From Haemonchus contortus (taxonomy: Eukaryota > Nematoda > Chromadorea > Rhabditida > Trichostrongylidae): a stretch of DNA of 64,000 nucleotides. The translations under genes were made by a program, and so were the position numbers. Below the pieces are notes generated by a model that was not told where the DNA came from, made no database searches, and saw only the letters and a program-made list of their open reading frames with translations. Below are positions 13,125 to 25,492 of the stretch, in pieces; the first letter of the stretch is position 1; every line of letters begins with the position of its first letter. The DNA lies in assembly GCA_000469685.2 (NCBI GenBank), contig LS997566.1, positions 15,946,545 through 16,010,544 on the forward strand. The letters run 5' to 3'.

Positions 13125-13430
13125 TCACCAGGAATTGTCAAGCCCAATGTTCCCAGACCAGTACTTGTCGCCAATTTTTGAGATTTCCTTTTTGATGAGT
13201 TCCCACATATGATTGGACGAACAACACGCATGGAGGGCAGAATCTTCGCAAACATAAGAGACTCCCCTGAGGAAGTCGATCCAAAAACTATTCAGGCTAG
13301 AACGTTTTTTCAGAGGGCCGAATAAAAAGCTAACTTCGTCAAAACATAGGTAGTCATGTGAACCCTTTGGGTGAAGTGCGACAGCGTTCACCAAACACCG
13401 AATTCGCACTGTCCTTTTGCGCTTCAGCAA
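13125..13430 (-). CDS. Unassigned open frame
   Basis: A 101-codon open frame contains HDYLCFDEVSFLFGPLKKR and ends GDKYWSGNIGLDNSW. It sits 0.3 kb beyond the Tc3-like remnant, on the same strand. I do not recognise it; it could be transposon-derived or an exon of the gene represented at 12.6-12.8 kb. Coding status is uncertain. Confidence 0.25.
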   Translation of the reverse strand: MLKRKRTVRIRCLVNAVALHPKGSHDYLCFDEVSFLFGPLKKRSSLNSFWIDFLRGVSYVCEDSALHACCSSNHMWELIKKEISKIGDKYWSGNIGLDNSW

Positions 13431-15888
13431 GCCGATTTATTCCAGTCCCGGCGTGTGCACCCCTTTATTTATCCGTAAGGCGATGTTTTAAGGTTTACTA
13501 CATTCGCATTCGCTTCTAACTGGCTGAAATCAACGAGAGATACTTTGACTTGTTTTCCGATTCATTGTTAAGAACTGGAGCCAATAATTAATCACCCTGA
13601 TGGACCCTACGGGGATCAACCTTTCAACAATCCAAAGCAGCACGCACATGACACAGAGCACAAACAAAAACCAAACCTATGAACGAGTTGCGAAGTGCAA
13701 GCCGAAGTATGGGGCGGAGGTATGAAAAATGAGGAATGAAACGCTCTGGGCAATATTCTAAATGGAAATCAAATCAGATTGGGAGTGTCTGCAAAGCACT
13801 TAATCGTCTTTTCAGCTAGTACTAGCCATGGATCAGGGTCTTATCGGAAGCGGTATATAATCTTCCTATAATTAAGCAGTCTCAATAACAATCAGAGCAA
13901 ACATAGAAAACATCCTACTGAACATTAATTGACAAAAGAGAGAATTAGCAGGAAATAGGAACTCTCCTGTCTATTGTAGAGTAAGCGGGTTGATCAAATT
14001 ACAAGGCAAAACGAAAAAATCAAAGTCGAAAACAAAGCCGCCCCAATTCAGTTCATACCTAACACTTTCATATTTACTACACAAAGAGCACTTTTTTTTT
14101 GCAAGTCAGCATCAGCGACCTAATCGAGCAGCATGACTGAAGCACAATTTCGTCACCGTGGGTGTGAGTACAATATGAAGGATTTCCTGGGCATCTAGCC
14201 GGCCACTGCCGCTTGTTGTCAAACGGTTAGTTCACGATGAAATGATTTCTGAAATCTTCCCTGGGATAAATCCGTGTCCCGAGAATAGCGCACTAGCCAT
14301 AGTCAGGGTGAAAACTCAAAGCTGCATCATTCACAGTGAAGCGTTAGGACGCCGACGAACAGTACGCTAATTTGGGAGACACACAGATATTTACAGTTGG
14401 CGATCTCGTACAACTCCTTTTTAAGCTATTTTCCTACAAACTTATGTTTCTTAATCTGCGGTTTTTCGCGATTGGGCCCCCATCATGAATCACCCATACC
14501 TGTAGAGAATAGAAAGTTTGACGTCATAACGATGTAGAAAAAAACATACTTTCAAGCTCTACTCGAAATTCACGAATTTAGAGATGTATTATAAATGCAC
14601 AGTACTAGATAAAAGTGATCCTTGAGATCCACAAATAGGATAATCTCTGACCTAAAATAACACCATATGGCACGTAATCGGGCTGGAAAGCAGCTTGAAT
14701 AGGGTGCAATGAGAGCTTAAAGTCTGGTTTTCTTGACGTCCACTACCAATAGCGGACGCGTTTTAGGGTCATTGCAGAAGCGGCACTATTCACATTGGAG
14801 CTCACATTTTGAAAATCCAAACAACGATTCGTGCGCAACATTTGCTCTACTCTGTATCATGACTTCCATTATTCCACTTTCGCCTCACAACGGTCGTGTA
14901 CTGCCACTTCAAATCAATCGAGAGGAATAGCCGTGCGCCCAGTTCTACGATGGTTCATCACATCTTAATCAAATAGGCAATTTATTGGATCCCAGGAGGT
15001 TTACAAATTAAAATAACGATTTATGAATACAGGGAGATCAACTTTATAGCATTTGAGAAATGGTCCAATCAACAACAATAACAGCCGTAATAGATGTGCA
15101 CTGAGAATTTTTATATTATTCGATATACTACTAGAGCATCAGTTGGTGATGGCTTCGTAGCTTCGTTTCAGTTAGCAATGAAATCGGGGTTGAACCGCTT
15201 AATCGGCCTCTTAGGTAGAGCCATATCTGGTTTGTTGCCAACAAACCAAAAATGTACATACACAGTAAGAAAAACCAAAGATTGGAATCGGCATATACAA
15301 AAAACAGCAATGTGCATACATCGAATAGATAAAGAGCTAAATACGAAGAGAATAGCAAAACTTGCACGGATCGCTCCGCTTCTCTCGCATCCCACTAGTT
15401 TCATTTCTCGCTTTTCTGCTTTATTTTTTTCCGACAGGAATTCTGTATGAGGGGCCCACTTCCTTATTCATTGGATTTCGAAGCATGACCTAGTGTCACT
15501 CAACGGAATCGTGAACTCGACTCCAGGAGTTGACGTGAGGGAGCTCGATATGATTTTGTGTTGTACTCTCACGAGCTTGCTACTTCAAACTTTATTGACT
15601 AACTTTCCGGTAACGCTTTCCTTAGAGCCTGAAAATAACAAAAGAATATGTGCTTACCTAGTCAAATGCCTCTGCAGCCCTACTAAAATTCGAGACCTAT
15701 CAGGGCACGCACGTAATCCAAAAAGGAGCGCTCACCGTAACTTTGTGGATTTTCGTAATCACCGAACAACCGATAGTGAGACCAGAGTCAGCTGGGTTAG
15801 GTCTCAAGTCCGATTATTAGCCAGTAAAGTCTAGTAACAACTTCGTGAAAGTCCAGCACAAAATCATATCAAGCTACAATCATGCCGA
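13431..15888. other. No gene recognised apart from a MITE-end remnant
   Basis: The 118-codon plus-strand frame at 15,094-15,450 has two overlapping minus-strand frames of similar length, no domain and no splice support. It is regarded as chance. Confidence 0.45.
14224..14290 (+). repeat. Remnant of the AAGGCACAG-type MITE end
   Basis: GTTAGTTCACGATGAAATGA and CTTCCCTGGGATAA resemble the first 60 bases of the MITE at 28.5 kb, and CCACTGCCGCTT just before it is also shared. Only one end is recognisable. Confidence 0.4.
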
Positions 15889-16056
15889 GGTTCGTTGAAG
15901 CCCGTACGTGGAAACGTGAGGAAGAGAAAGGCTAGAAACAGGTTGCAGAGACAAGGCAGGTGTCGGGACTGCAAGCGATTGTTTGTGCCATTTTACCCGA
16001 TCCGACAGTTTCCCGGAAATGGGAAACGGATGCGTAGGACGTATCCGAGGCGGTGA
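15889..16056 (+). CDS. Possible basic-protein exon
   Basis: A GC-richer stretch reads VRKRKARNRLQRQGRCRDCK followed by RLFVPFYPIRQFPGNGKRMR and ends at a good donor (CGAGGCG|GTGAGT). It is strongly basic with a CRDC pair. No upstream exon was found and the family is not recognised, so it may be a transposon fragment. Confidence 0.25.
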   Translation, partial: GSLKPVRGNVRKRKARNRLQRQGRCRDCKRLFVPFYPIRQFPGNGKRMRRTYPRR

Positions 16057-16367
16057 GTATTGAATATTATAGGAAGACGAACAAATGTAACATCAAGTAC
16101 CCATAGAGACCAGAACAAGTCTAAGCACAGGAGCTTTAGGAAGTGAAAACAGAATTGAAAATTTCAAAGCAATAACAAGTCTTGCAAGAAGGTTCTTGCG
16201 AAAAACAGAATCTGAAATAATGGTATCAACAGCTGTCAAAGTGGATAAAACTAACTTGTAACTGTGCAACAACAAAACTAGAGGAGAAGACACTATTACA
16301 TTATCAGCTCAGCAGCTGTAACACCAAGTTTGGAGAAAAATGGAGGAAAATCATAGAAGAGATGGGT

Positions 16368-16622
16368 TCATTGTTGACGCTTAAAAAAACTGCTCGCCAC
16401 AAGCAGCAGGCGGTTGACTGACTCATCCACTGACATTTGGTCGAAATTTGGATAGGATTTCATCGACAATTTTTCGATATGTTCCATGATAGCGGTGGCA
16501 TTGTTAATCACACTATCACCATAGGTCTTCATCCAGACGCTAACAGAACGAATTCTGGCACTCAACACAGCTGACAGCTTCGATGGAACTGCATGAGCAA
16601 GACGTTCGATGACCATGTTAAA
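16368..16622 (-). CDS. Possible terminal exon of a minus-strand gene
   Basis: After a good acceptor (CTCTGTTCAG) the frame runs FNMVIERLAHAVPSKL, later VWMKTYGDSVINNATAIMEH, to a TGA. The amphipathic helical pattern and length would suit the last exon of an M1 aminopeptidase C-terminal domain, and the strand and order are right. No diagnostic motif is present, so it could equally belong to another gene. Confidence 0.35.
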   Translation of the reverse strand, partial: FNMVIERLAHAVPSKLSAVLSARIRSVSVWMKTYGDSVINNATAIMEHIEKLSMKSYPNFDQMSVDESVNRLLLVASSFFKRQQ

Positions 16623-16993
16623 CTGAACAGAGAGACAAATACATATGCAATCAAAAACGACCCTTTTTGCAATAAAAACTCTCCATCCAAAAAAAAAGTC
16701 CTGTTTAAATATGTTGGACTATCGAATCGACATTCGATTTTTCAACACAAGATTTTTTAGTAAGGCAGGATGGGCATGAGCGGCGCCGAAAGGTGGAAAG
16801 GGAAAAGTATCTCAGTTGACAACTGAAACCATCGTGTATTAGGATGATCAAAAAGTTTTGATAAGGTTCTTTAAATGTTTCTAAATCTCAACTATCAACC
16901 GATACCGAGATGTACTATGTGGTAGTGGTAGAACATTCTATAGCTTCCTCCGTAATGAATATATGGATGCTTCTTCTTTTGGTTTAAATCACG

Positions 16994-18000
16994 ATGTCAA
17001 CTTCACAAGACCATGTTCGACACATTATCTTCTACGAGGGACACCCGAACGACGGTAACCGCTCGCAACATCAACAGTGTATGGGGGATAACACCATTTC
17101 TATCGCTACGGTCTATCGCTGGTTCGCTCGCTTCAAGGAAGGAGACACGAGCTTTGGAAACAAGCCTCGGCCGGAAAGCCCCTCGCCGTCGACGACTCCG
17201 TCATGCTCGACACCGTCGAAAAGGATCCAGAAGTCACCACCGGCAGCCCCGCGACGAGACTTGAATGTGCTCAATCAATAGTTGTCGGTCGCCTTCAGGC
17301 CCTCGATTATAGAGAACTGCTGACTCGATGGATACCTCTTGTCTGGGCGGATAGCATGCGGTACACCCGTATATTCATTTGTCTGTCTCTGCTCCTCCGC
17401 TCACATCGCAATGAGCTTCTGGAGGTTTTAGTTACTGGAGATCAAAGCTGGGTCCTGTATGATGTTAACAAGCTTCGTGTGATCTGGCTCTTGCGAGAAA
17501 AACAGCCGCCGACGCGAGCCAAAACCGGTCTCCAAGCCAAGAAGCTTCACTTTGCTGTTTCTGGGATTCGGAGGGGATGCTATACCATGAACTGCTCAAG
17601 CAAGACCACACCGTCACCGCTCCCTATTATGTTGGTCGGCTGCAGAAAGTTGCGGAAGCTGATCGAGAAAAACGGCTTAGACGAACTTTTGCTCACCTCC
17701 CAAGGCTAGGCCTCACATAAAAAAAAGTGACACGTGCAAGATTGGGGCAGTTAGGGTGGGACGTGGTTACACTTCTACCCTATTCACATGATATTGCCCC
17801 CACAAACTACCACTTGTACTACCAGACTACCCTTCGAGGCTTCCTCGAAAAAAACAATCCGTCAACTATGACCACCTTGAAAAAGAGACTTCTTCTTTGA
17901 TCTTTGACTTCCTTGACTTCCAATCTTCTCCATTCTGGGAGAATGGAATAGCTGATCTGCCCGGGTGGTTCAAAATACAACTAACTTTGGTTATTATATC
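16994..18000 (+). pseudogene. Frameshifted mariner transposase
   Basis: Mariner transposases are DD34D enzymes that cut and paste their element at TA sites. The N-terminal DNA-binding region reads ISIATVYRWFARFKEGD, then VTGDQSWVLYD carries the first aspartate. WDSEGMLYHELLKQD carries the second in another frame, and PYSHDIAPTNYHLY the third in a third frame. The C-terminal FWENGIADLPG also fits. At least three frame changes make it inactive. A possible left terminal repeat starts near 16,839 (TTAGGATGATCAAAAAG); no matching right end was found. Confidence 0.85.
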
Positions 18001-19582
18001 GTTGGTTAGCTTGCACTGTTTGCTGAGCTACAATATAAAACAGAAAAAATCTCATCTCTTTTCGTCTCTTTTTCGATCAACATAGCATAAAACAAGGCGC
18101 AGATCGCGCTTGGTCTGTATCGCGACGACGCTGATTTGAATAATGCCAGGCAGAGTAGTAAAACTGCTCCAACCCAAAGAAAGGCAACGTGTTCTAAAGT
18201 TAAGCTTAGGTGTACAACATCCTATCACCGGGTGGATCATTGGCAGCGGTACTATGTTGCTACGCATAAGAACATGAAACCCTTGAATTGCTCAAAAAAC
18301 TGGTTGCTGTCGATGTTTCTGGGAAAGTCTTCAACTGAAAGTTGCGAAAGTGTTATTCAAAGTTTGCATGCTTACCAAATTCCGGATAGGAAAGGGCTAG
18401 GTTTTTCATTTTCATTTTTTAGGAAAGTCGCAAAGGTATATCCGGCAGAAAAATAGGTCCACCCTATGTTTTCTCGCGTCCTCTCATTTTCGCTTGGTAT
18501 AACTGTTCTCTTATCGTTAATGTGATGCTTCTATTTTCCAGGTTATGACTGAGGAAACCACTGTCGGTATTCGAAAAAGGCGAAATTTTCGAAAAAATAA
18601 CTCAAGAGTCGTCTAACCGACCTTTCGCCCAGGATTTGGGTCGTTGCTACGATGTCGTCCACGGATTCCTCAAGTGTTCTGATGTTTATTGGACCAGAGT
18701 CTACCGGACGTCCTCCACTGCTTTCGATTGAGATAAGCGTCGGATTCTACGACAAGCATCGAACTCAAGAAAGCCATGCGCGGAAATAAAATCTTTCTCG
18801 AACTCAATGTCCTCACATAGTTTATCGGGTGGGATCAAAGTCCAAGTTCATCGTTCGTCAAATGATGAAGAAGGCTGCACTTATTACAAAGAATCATCAA
18901 GAGAACCGAGTCGATTTCGCAAAGACGCATTTGACCTGACTGGAGGAAGTAGCTGTTTATTTCGAGGCTCAATCTTCTTTTGTAGGTGTTTTTATCGTTA
19001 GACTGCGTTTCTCGATGGATAAATTTATAATGCGACAGACCGAACAGCAATCGATTTTATTGGCATTATCTCAGAGGGAGAAACATTTTTGCTATGACGG
19101 GACCTCAAGGGAGGTGCTTTGTTTTGTAAGAAGTGCTTTGTTTTGTAAGAAGTTGTAGGGCACGCACTCCTTTTATTGGTGCCCCAGAGTCAGCGGAAAA
19201 ACTTTGCCTTTATGCAAGTTAACGCCGTACGTGTCAGCCGAAGCTCCCGAGCGTGGTTCATTCATCATCAATATGCCCTTCTGAATTGGCTTGGTAAGTC
19301 CTATGCCAAAAGAAAACGTATGAGGATCAATGGTGAGAAAGGTGTACGCCAATAACTGCCTGTTTCGGGGCGTCGAGGAGGTCAAAGGAGCCACAATGAA
19401 ATCATGGCACTGAACTGACATAGGGTTATCAACAATCCCTATGCAAGCATGAATGATAGAATCTCCCAATTATTCGGAGTAGCGAAGGGCCATTAGATTG
19501 ATAAATTTGTAATTATCGATTTTTGTTGATCTCTATTTGCTAAATTTATTACTTTCTAGAATTTCTTTTTACTTAAAGTTAA
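18001..19582. other. No gene recognised
   Basis: Between the mariner relic and the first SINE there are only short unsupported frames. A minus-strand stretch at 18,560-18,830 has coding-like pieces (such as HGFLEFDACRRIRRLS) broken by stops, possibly transposon debris. Confidence 0.4.
19109..19154 (+). repeat. 21 bp tandem duplication
   Basis: GTGCTTTGTTTTGTAAGAAG is present twice in a row. No function is suggested. Confidence 0.85.
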
Positions 19583-19878
19583 AAGGATAAAGTTTTTTTG
19601 GCGTTAATCAATCCCGTCTGAGGGATGCGCCCCCGCACTCGACTTCCATTCAGAATCGTAGTGGCGTAATGAGTGCGTATGTGGCCTATACAATGACTTG
19701 CGGTGGCCAGCCGATGTACAAGTCAGTGCTTTTATCCTCCCAGACGAGTCTGGTACCAATTCACCGACCCCGGAGGGATGGAAGGCTTGGTTGGCCTAGG
19801 CGGGCATCGATCCGGGATTCGAGCCCCTGACCGTGCGTGTGATATAGTGCGCCACTTGCCACTACACCACCTCCGCCC
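19583..19878 (-). repeat. tRNA-derived SINE, family 1, longest copy
   Basis: Read on the minus strand, the element starts GGGCGGAGGTGGTGTAGTGG, with an A-box-like TGGTGTAGTGG. About 40 bases on, GGGGCTCGAATCCC resembles the B box of an internal RNA polymerase III promoter. A non-tRNA body of about 200 bases follows, ending in an AT-rich tail with TTTATCC. Five other related copies are seen in the window. Confidence 0.75.
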
Positions 19879-20206
19879 TTCTTTTTACTTATATGTATTT
19901 ATATGTGTTTGAAGTGTCTCTTTTACGGAGTAGGCTAGTGAGAAAGAAATAAAGATGGAAAATATAGCACTCTTCTACCTGAAAACGCCCTATGTTTTTA
20001 GAGTGTCGTATGCGAACTTCGATTAATACTTGTTCCAACCTTCAATTGAAGACTTTTCCAAAAGTAGCAAGATTCATGAGTTTTAGGGCCATTCATGGGT
20101 CAAGTATATTTACGCGGAACAGTGCATAATAGTGAGTTACTCAAATGGAATTTTGTTGCTGAAAGGATGAAAAGGTGAATTCTTTGACATCAATCTCATT
20201 TTTGAA

Positions 20207-20437
20207 ATGCGCCCCACGTTTAACTTCCATTCGAATGGTAGTGGCATTTTGTGTGAGTATTTAACCGGCTGATATGGTGATCACCTAGTATACATACTAG
20301 TGTTTTATCCTCCAAAACCAGTCTGGTACCTCGGAATGATGGAAGGCTTGGTTTTCTTGATGGGTTCCGACTTGGAATTGGCAGCCATGGACCATGCGTG
20401 CGGAGTAGTGCAGCACTCGTCACAAGCACAAGACCTT
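20207..20437 (-). repeat. tRNA-derived SINE, family 1, diverged copy
   Basis: The body is recognisable in order on the minus strand: a block like ACCAGACTGG-type, GGAAGGCTTGG and the GTAGTGGCA core. It is older and more mutated than the copy 0.6 kb away; its head has lost the B-box match. Confidence 0.55.
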
Positions 20438-22950
20438 TTCCACTGTATTCAAATCCCAAATCAAAACATTGGTGTGGTCTGCCGTGTGATGTGCAGTAGG
20501 GAGCCAAGTGGTGTTACTTCATCAACATATGTATATCCGCAAGTAGACGAATTTCTCTTACCGTGGGTTATTGCTCACTGATTTTCCCATAAGATGAATT
20601 AAATGCCTTCTCGTATACTATATCTGGCGCTAATAGGTTGGAAAACGGCTTAGTTAGGGGCTCAAAGATTGCACCGTGTGCACCACTCGGAAAAGTTTCA
20701 TCAGCCCTGTAGAGGCTGCATCAATCACTAAGAAACCATTGTAAGAAGTCCAAACGACCTGTCATGACCAATAGCGACAGTGAAAGGTAGTTCTGTACAG
20801 TTCTGGCTTGATGTAATCAGCTCTTTGCGCAACTGCAACAACTGAAATCTCGTCCGAATACCCGTTATATGTTATTCCCGTTATAGTTATCTCGTCAAAC
20901 CTCTAATTTCCCTTCCTTCAGGGGAACATATTTTCTCGAAATCGGCGATTTCTCTCGCTTTCTTAGCTACTGATGAACTATTCTCAACCTATACCTCAGC
21001 TTTTTGAATGAAAAGGATACTTCAAATAGTATCGTGAACTGCCTTAAAGACGGTAAATGAAAGAAGCAGTAAGTAATGATAAAAAGGTCATTGAGCCTAC
21101 CATAGGTATGTCCTCCACTTTCACAATACCACGTGCGAGAGTCTGGAGAAAGAGGTCGACAGGGATCTTGTGACCTTGGACCCTGAAAAAAAGAATCGTG
21201 CACTCTTGCAACCTTCTGAGCCTTTCAATAACGTGAGGGTTACTAAAAAACAGACTTGTGCATCTATGAAGGAATGCCAAAAAACCGGGTCAAGTAGAAG
21301 GTACAAAGGCATCGCGAGTAGTCCATAGAATCAAAATCGGCGACCCAGTCCCACCACGAATCAGAATGCCTATCCCATCCGTCAAGAAAGACTGGCTAGC
21401 AACTTCTAAGCTTATCGTACAGCTAAGCTTTTATCATTTGCATCCAGTGATTTGACCAACAATGAATATTGTCTGTTTCATCGAACGTGAACATATAGTT
21501 CATGTGTATCCAGGACGAAGTTTCGATTCCAGCTTCCAGCCATCAGATTGGAATTCACTCGAAGCTTGACAATCCCTTCATTTTCTCTCTTCAGCCTTTA
21601 TCTAGCGCCTCGAAGGCTCCACTTTTTACTTGTCACCGACAACCAGCAATATCTTCACTTCCTACCATGCCATATCCATTTGGATGACTCTATTCCTTCT
21701 CTGAACTAATCCAATGTAGCTTGACATGAGTTCCAATGTCAGAGCTGTTTCATTCCAAGGCATTTCCAACAAAAGGTTCCTAAGAATCTGAAGCTTTCTT
21801 TCATGTTTCCCGCTCGCTGGTAGAGAGCATAAAGACATACTTGTCTGGCGCCCTTCTCAAAAACCGTGTAGAACCGTCGATAGTATAAAAACCATTGTCC
21901 AGCGCTGTGCATGATCCATTACTCAATTAGTTGGTGTTCTCCACGTGTTATCGAAAGCCAATTTCCAAAAGCTTTTGATGAGGCTTTTGCAACACAGTTT
22001 GCGATTCCCCTTTTATGGGTCTGCGACGTCATTTTGGTAAGAGCCAGTCTGTACTTAGCCTTGTATGGAATCCAATACCAGAATACCCGCAGTCAGCACA
22101 AAGAGAAAGATGCCATAACTGGTTATCAATGACCTCGATAATGCACTTCATCTGAAGACTATAGCGTCTCTTAGTTGCTTGTATGGTTGTCTTGAATTAA
22201 TTCCTGGAGAACATAGTATTAAAAGCATTCAAAGCGCTCAAGAAAGTATCAGTCAAAACAAGAGGCCGTGCGACTTCTTTGAACTTCTCCTTGTTCTCGC
22301 CGTCCTTCTGCCAGGGGCTCGTTTGAGGGGAGTGGCAATGCTAGTGAACCTTCTAGGCAGAATTTCAAAGCACTCCTTCGGAATCGAGTCGTTTTCCTCA
22401 ATTCTGATTGAATCACGTCTTGTATAATATATCTCATGTTATGCAGCTTAGCCTCGCGGTAAGTGAGGAATTCGTTGGGCTCGTTCTCTGTTTGGAGACC
22501 TAGGAATTGGAACCATTTCTGCCGCTATCCTGCCTTCCTATTGGCAGTTACCCCGAAAGGTGAGCCGCTACATCCGTGTACATTTAGGAAAACCTCCTCT
22601 TACTCTCCAATTTCTGTACTTCTTGCAAGACTCCACTTGCGCTAAAACGCGATTAAGCCAAGTGCTATCTATGTGCATGAACTGTTCTTATGAAGTTCCC
22701 CGTTTGAAAACTTGGCGAGCTATTCCTAGTGTCAAACGTCTTTTTCAAGAGGTCAATGTCTTAATGGCTACTTTCTAAGCAGGGATCCTGCATGTTCAGC
22801 CCTGTTGTCTTATTGTGCTGCTCAATTCGTTCAACTTCCCTGTTCCCATAATTTGTTTGTCCTTCCTACATGTGTTGTAGGGTGGGCCGGCCAGCGCAAG
22901 GATGCGCTTGAAACGCACGATGGGAATGGAGGTGGTCGAAAGAAGACGGT
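20438..22950. other. Mostly unassigned
   Basis: Apart from the tentative 21.1 kb exon, several plus-strand frames between 22,180 and 22,780 are open but without recognisable domain or consistent splice sites. Might contain decayed mobile-element sequence. Confidence 0.4.
21112..21184 (-). CDS. Possible small exon of unknown gene, perhaps aminopeptidase C-terminal
   Basis: A pyrimidine-rich acceptor (CTTTTTTTCAG) and a donor ATG|GTAGGC bracket a segment reading VQGHKIPVDLFLQTLARG. The position downstream of the aminopeptidase exons and the helical look would suit its C-terminal domain, but the match is weak and it may be a chance pair of splice sites. Confidence 0.2.
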
Positions 22951-22959
22951 GAACAAGGA

Positions 22960-23357
22960 TCATGATAGGACGATAAAACCCGTGAAAAGGAAGCGCTCAT
23001 CCAAGGTTGTCTCTCTCGCCAACCAATTGGATTTACTTCGCGTCTGCAGATCTGACAGTACCTCGATGTCTCTTGGCAAGAATACATACTTGACTCCGTG
23101 TCCCTCGCAATAAAACTTTTCAAGATATTCCTTTCCACAGAGGGGGTTGCAAACTATCTTTGGCGAGTCTTTGTTGTCGCAATGGCTCTCCTTCCCGCGC
23201 CTGAACTCCATTTCCTGTTTCTCTATGCAGTTTTTTGGACTCTCACAGTGCTGTAGGAGAAGCCCATTATAGCTCTTCTTACACCAATCCATTCTATGCC
23301 TAGCCTCCGTCATTGGGAGACTTTCTCGAACCTTGACAGCATTTCTTTCGATGAAAA
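22960..23357 (-). CDS. Unassigned cysteine-containing open frame
   Basis: The minus-strand frame is open for about 130 codons. It includes RHRMDWCKKSYNGLLLQHCE, several spaced cysteines (CNPLCGKEYLEKFYC) and a basic stretch, ending FIVLS-stop. Cysteine spacing hints at zinc binding, but no known domain is recognised. It may be an exon or part of a mobile element. A 25-base piece just upstream recurs inverted near 23,735. Confidence 0.3.
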
Positions 23358-23383
23358 TGTAGTTGGGGGAGGGCCACCCATCC

Positions 23384-24530
23384 GAAGGTCAGTACATCAA
23401 GAAATGAACTCAGTCTAACGTGTTGGACCTTGTTATGTCAGCACTGTATCGGATGCGTAGACAATGATGGGAACCGACCACTTTAGCTCTTTTATGCGAT
23501 TTCAGCTAAGGAAAGGAGCTCAGTTTTCCTTTTTTCAGCCTAGGTAGGGTAGGAGCAGGTGGGTGGCTGGGATGATTACCTCCTGCAGAAAAAAGAAAAA
23601 AAGAAAGAAAACTTGCCCACCGCGGCGCTCCTTTCCTACGAGAGCCCTTATTTAAAAACTGGCATGTCCGTGATATAACACGGCATAACGCGTTTCATTG
23701 AGTTCATTCCTTGAGATACCGACATTGTGATAGGTGGCCCCCCCCCCCAACTACATTTTCACCTTTCTTTCTCTTCACTCCATTTACTAGTGGCTCTCGA
23801 AACTGAAGCTCTCGAAATTCCCCAGCACACTTATAGAGCCTCAATTCGGATTGGTTTTTTCGGTAGACGTCGCTTCTCTCTTGGAAACCTTCAGAAATCG
23901 ATCACAGAGGAGCGGGGTCCCAAGTGTCATTTTCGTAGGCATGCTAATGCTATCACTGACTACTGAGCGGGTCGTCGAATCATTTAAATCGTTTAGAACC
24001 ATCCTCAACCAAATGGACGGAAACCAGTTCTGAAGAATACGCAAAAGGTTCTATTCCGGTATAAAAACCGAATACACGCCTTCCAGAAAGTGCCTCTCGG
24101 TTGTCTCTGTCTATGATTAAAAACAGAGATCCACACAGCACTGGAAACTTGAGACATTAACTAGATTAATTTATTCAAAACCTTTCCGAAGGGCATTATT
24201 CCTGGAGTTTGACTGTACTGAAGCCCTTCTAGCAATGAAAACCTCTATTGTATGGGACAAGTTATTATCATCTCAATGAATACTTACGCTGATGTGATCC
24301 GATCGAGATTCTCTAGCACATAGGAAATGAAGTGGTTGAGGGGATGATTGTAGCTAAATTATGGGTATGTTGATACATGGTTATGACTATGATGAGAATC
24401 TGACAGTCGGCTTTCGCACCGTTCCATAAGAGTAAGGTCACCTTAAGATTATTAGAATGACAAACGAAAAACATTGATGTTCAACGAGCCCTCGTTGTTC
24501 TAGCAAAACATCGAATAACGGAGGTCAGAG
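23384..24530. other. Unassigned
   Basis: Contains a C11-13 run near 23,740 and a 67-codon minus-strand frame (23,841-24,044) with an upstream CTTCAG but no family match. Nothing else identified. Confidence 0.4.
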
Positions 24531-24534
24531 CATT

Positions 24535-25230
24535 CTTGAACGAGCTTTTCAAGTAATTGAGTGGATATTTCATTCCAAGCTTGAATTGTTGCCTGCTTAA
24601 GCTAATATGTTATTTGGAACTAACGATTGTTTCATGAATCTTCCTTACAGTCATGCTCCACAGTTTTCCCATCGGGTTGAGATCAAGAATGCAAGCTGGC
24701 CAAAAGAAAACTTTAATATTTTGGGAACGCTATCACTCTTTCGTGGACGACTAACGTAGATTGTCCTGAATGGGGACTTAATTATGACAACGCCGATTAA
24801 GAATGGCGAAACGCGTCCTTGTAAGACTTTCTGATAGTCTCGAAAATTAATTTTGGAGGTCAGAAAGCAAGCTCCACCACACCGCTATTGCAAAAGGGAC
24901 CCCACACCATGTCACCTCCCGAAATTACAACGGCTGGAGTTGTTCGACTCTTTTTGCTAATCATGCCAATATAATAATTGTGACCATCCGTGATCATCGA
25001 AGAATACGACCTGAACGAGAATATTCGACTGTAGGACTGATCTGTGATACAGACTTACCGTCGTCCACTCTGTTCCTTTATTCGACTTTGCGAATTGGAG
25101 TCGTGCTAATCTGTGATGGTCATAAGCCTTGGAGCCCTTGTAAATGCTGCTCTGACGAAGTTGCTGCTTCTTTCACGACCCTCCACCTAGGGCTTTTTGA
25201 CACGGTGAGATCCAATTTCGATCAAACTCG
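24535..25230 (-). pseudogene. Tc1-like transposase relic, copy A
   Basis: The minus strand holds fragments resembling the C-terminal half of a Tc1/mariner-superfamily transposase, ending in SLHS-PDGK and AIQAWNEIS-type pieces. It is homologous along its length to the relic at 63.4-64.0 kb, including ACAA-GAACG-type blocks at the 5' side. Stops and frameshifts are numerous. Confidence 0.6.
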
Positions 25231-25492
25231 GTTCAAAGACAGTGTACTGCTCAAAATGGCTTTCAGAATTCTTGTCGTTTGCAGGTACCTTGCGCGGGGT
25301 TCTGGTCTCGCGGGAGCGCTATAGATACGGAAACTCATCAAATATCACAGAACTAATCTGAGCGATCTTTAGGCTTGTTTCCCAATGCCATCACAGTGAG
25401 TTCTGCATCACGGAGAACTCAAACTTATGCTTGATCTTGTGTAGGAAAATGAAGACGTTTACGAGGCATGGTTGGTACAGCTTTTAAATATA

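Noticed and set aside
15094..15450. 118-codon plus-strand frame as a gene
   Set aside because: Equally long frames overlap it on the other strand, composition matches the background, and there is no domain.
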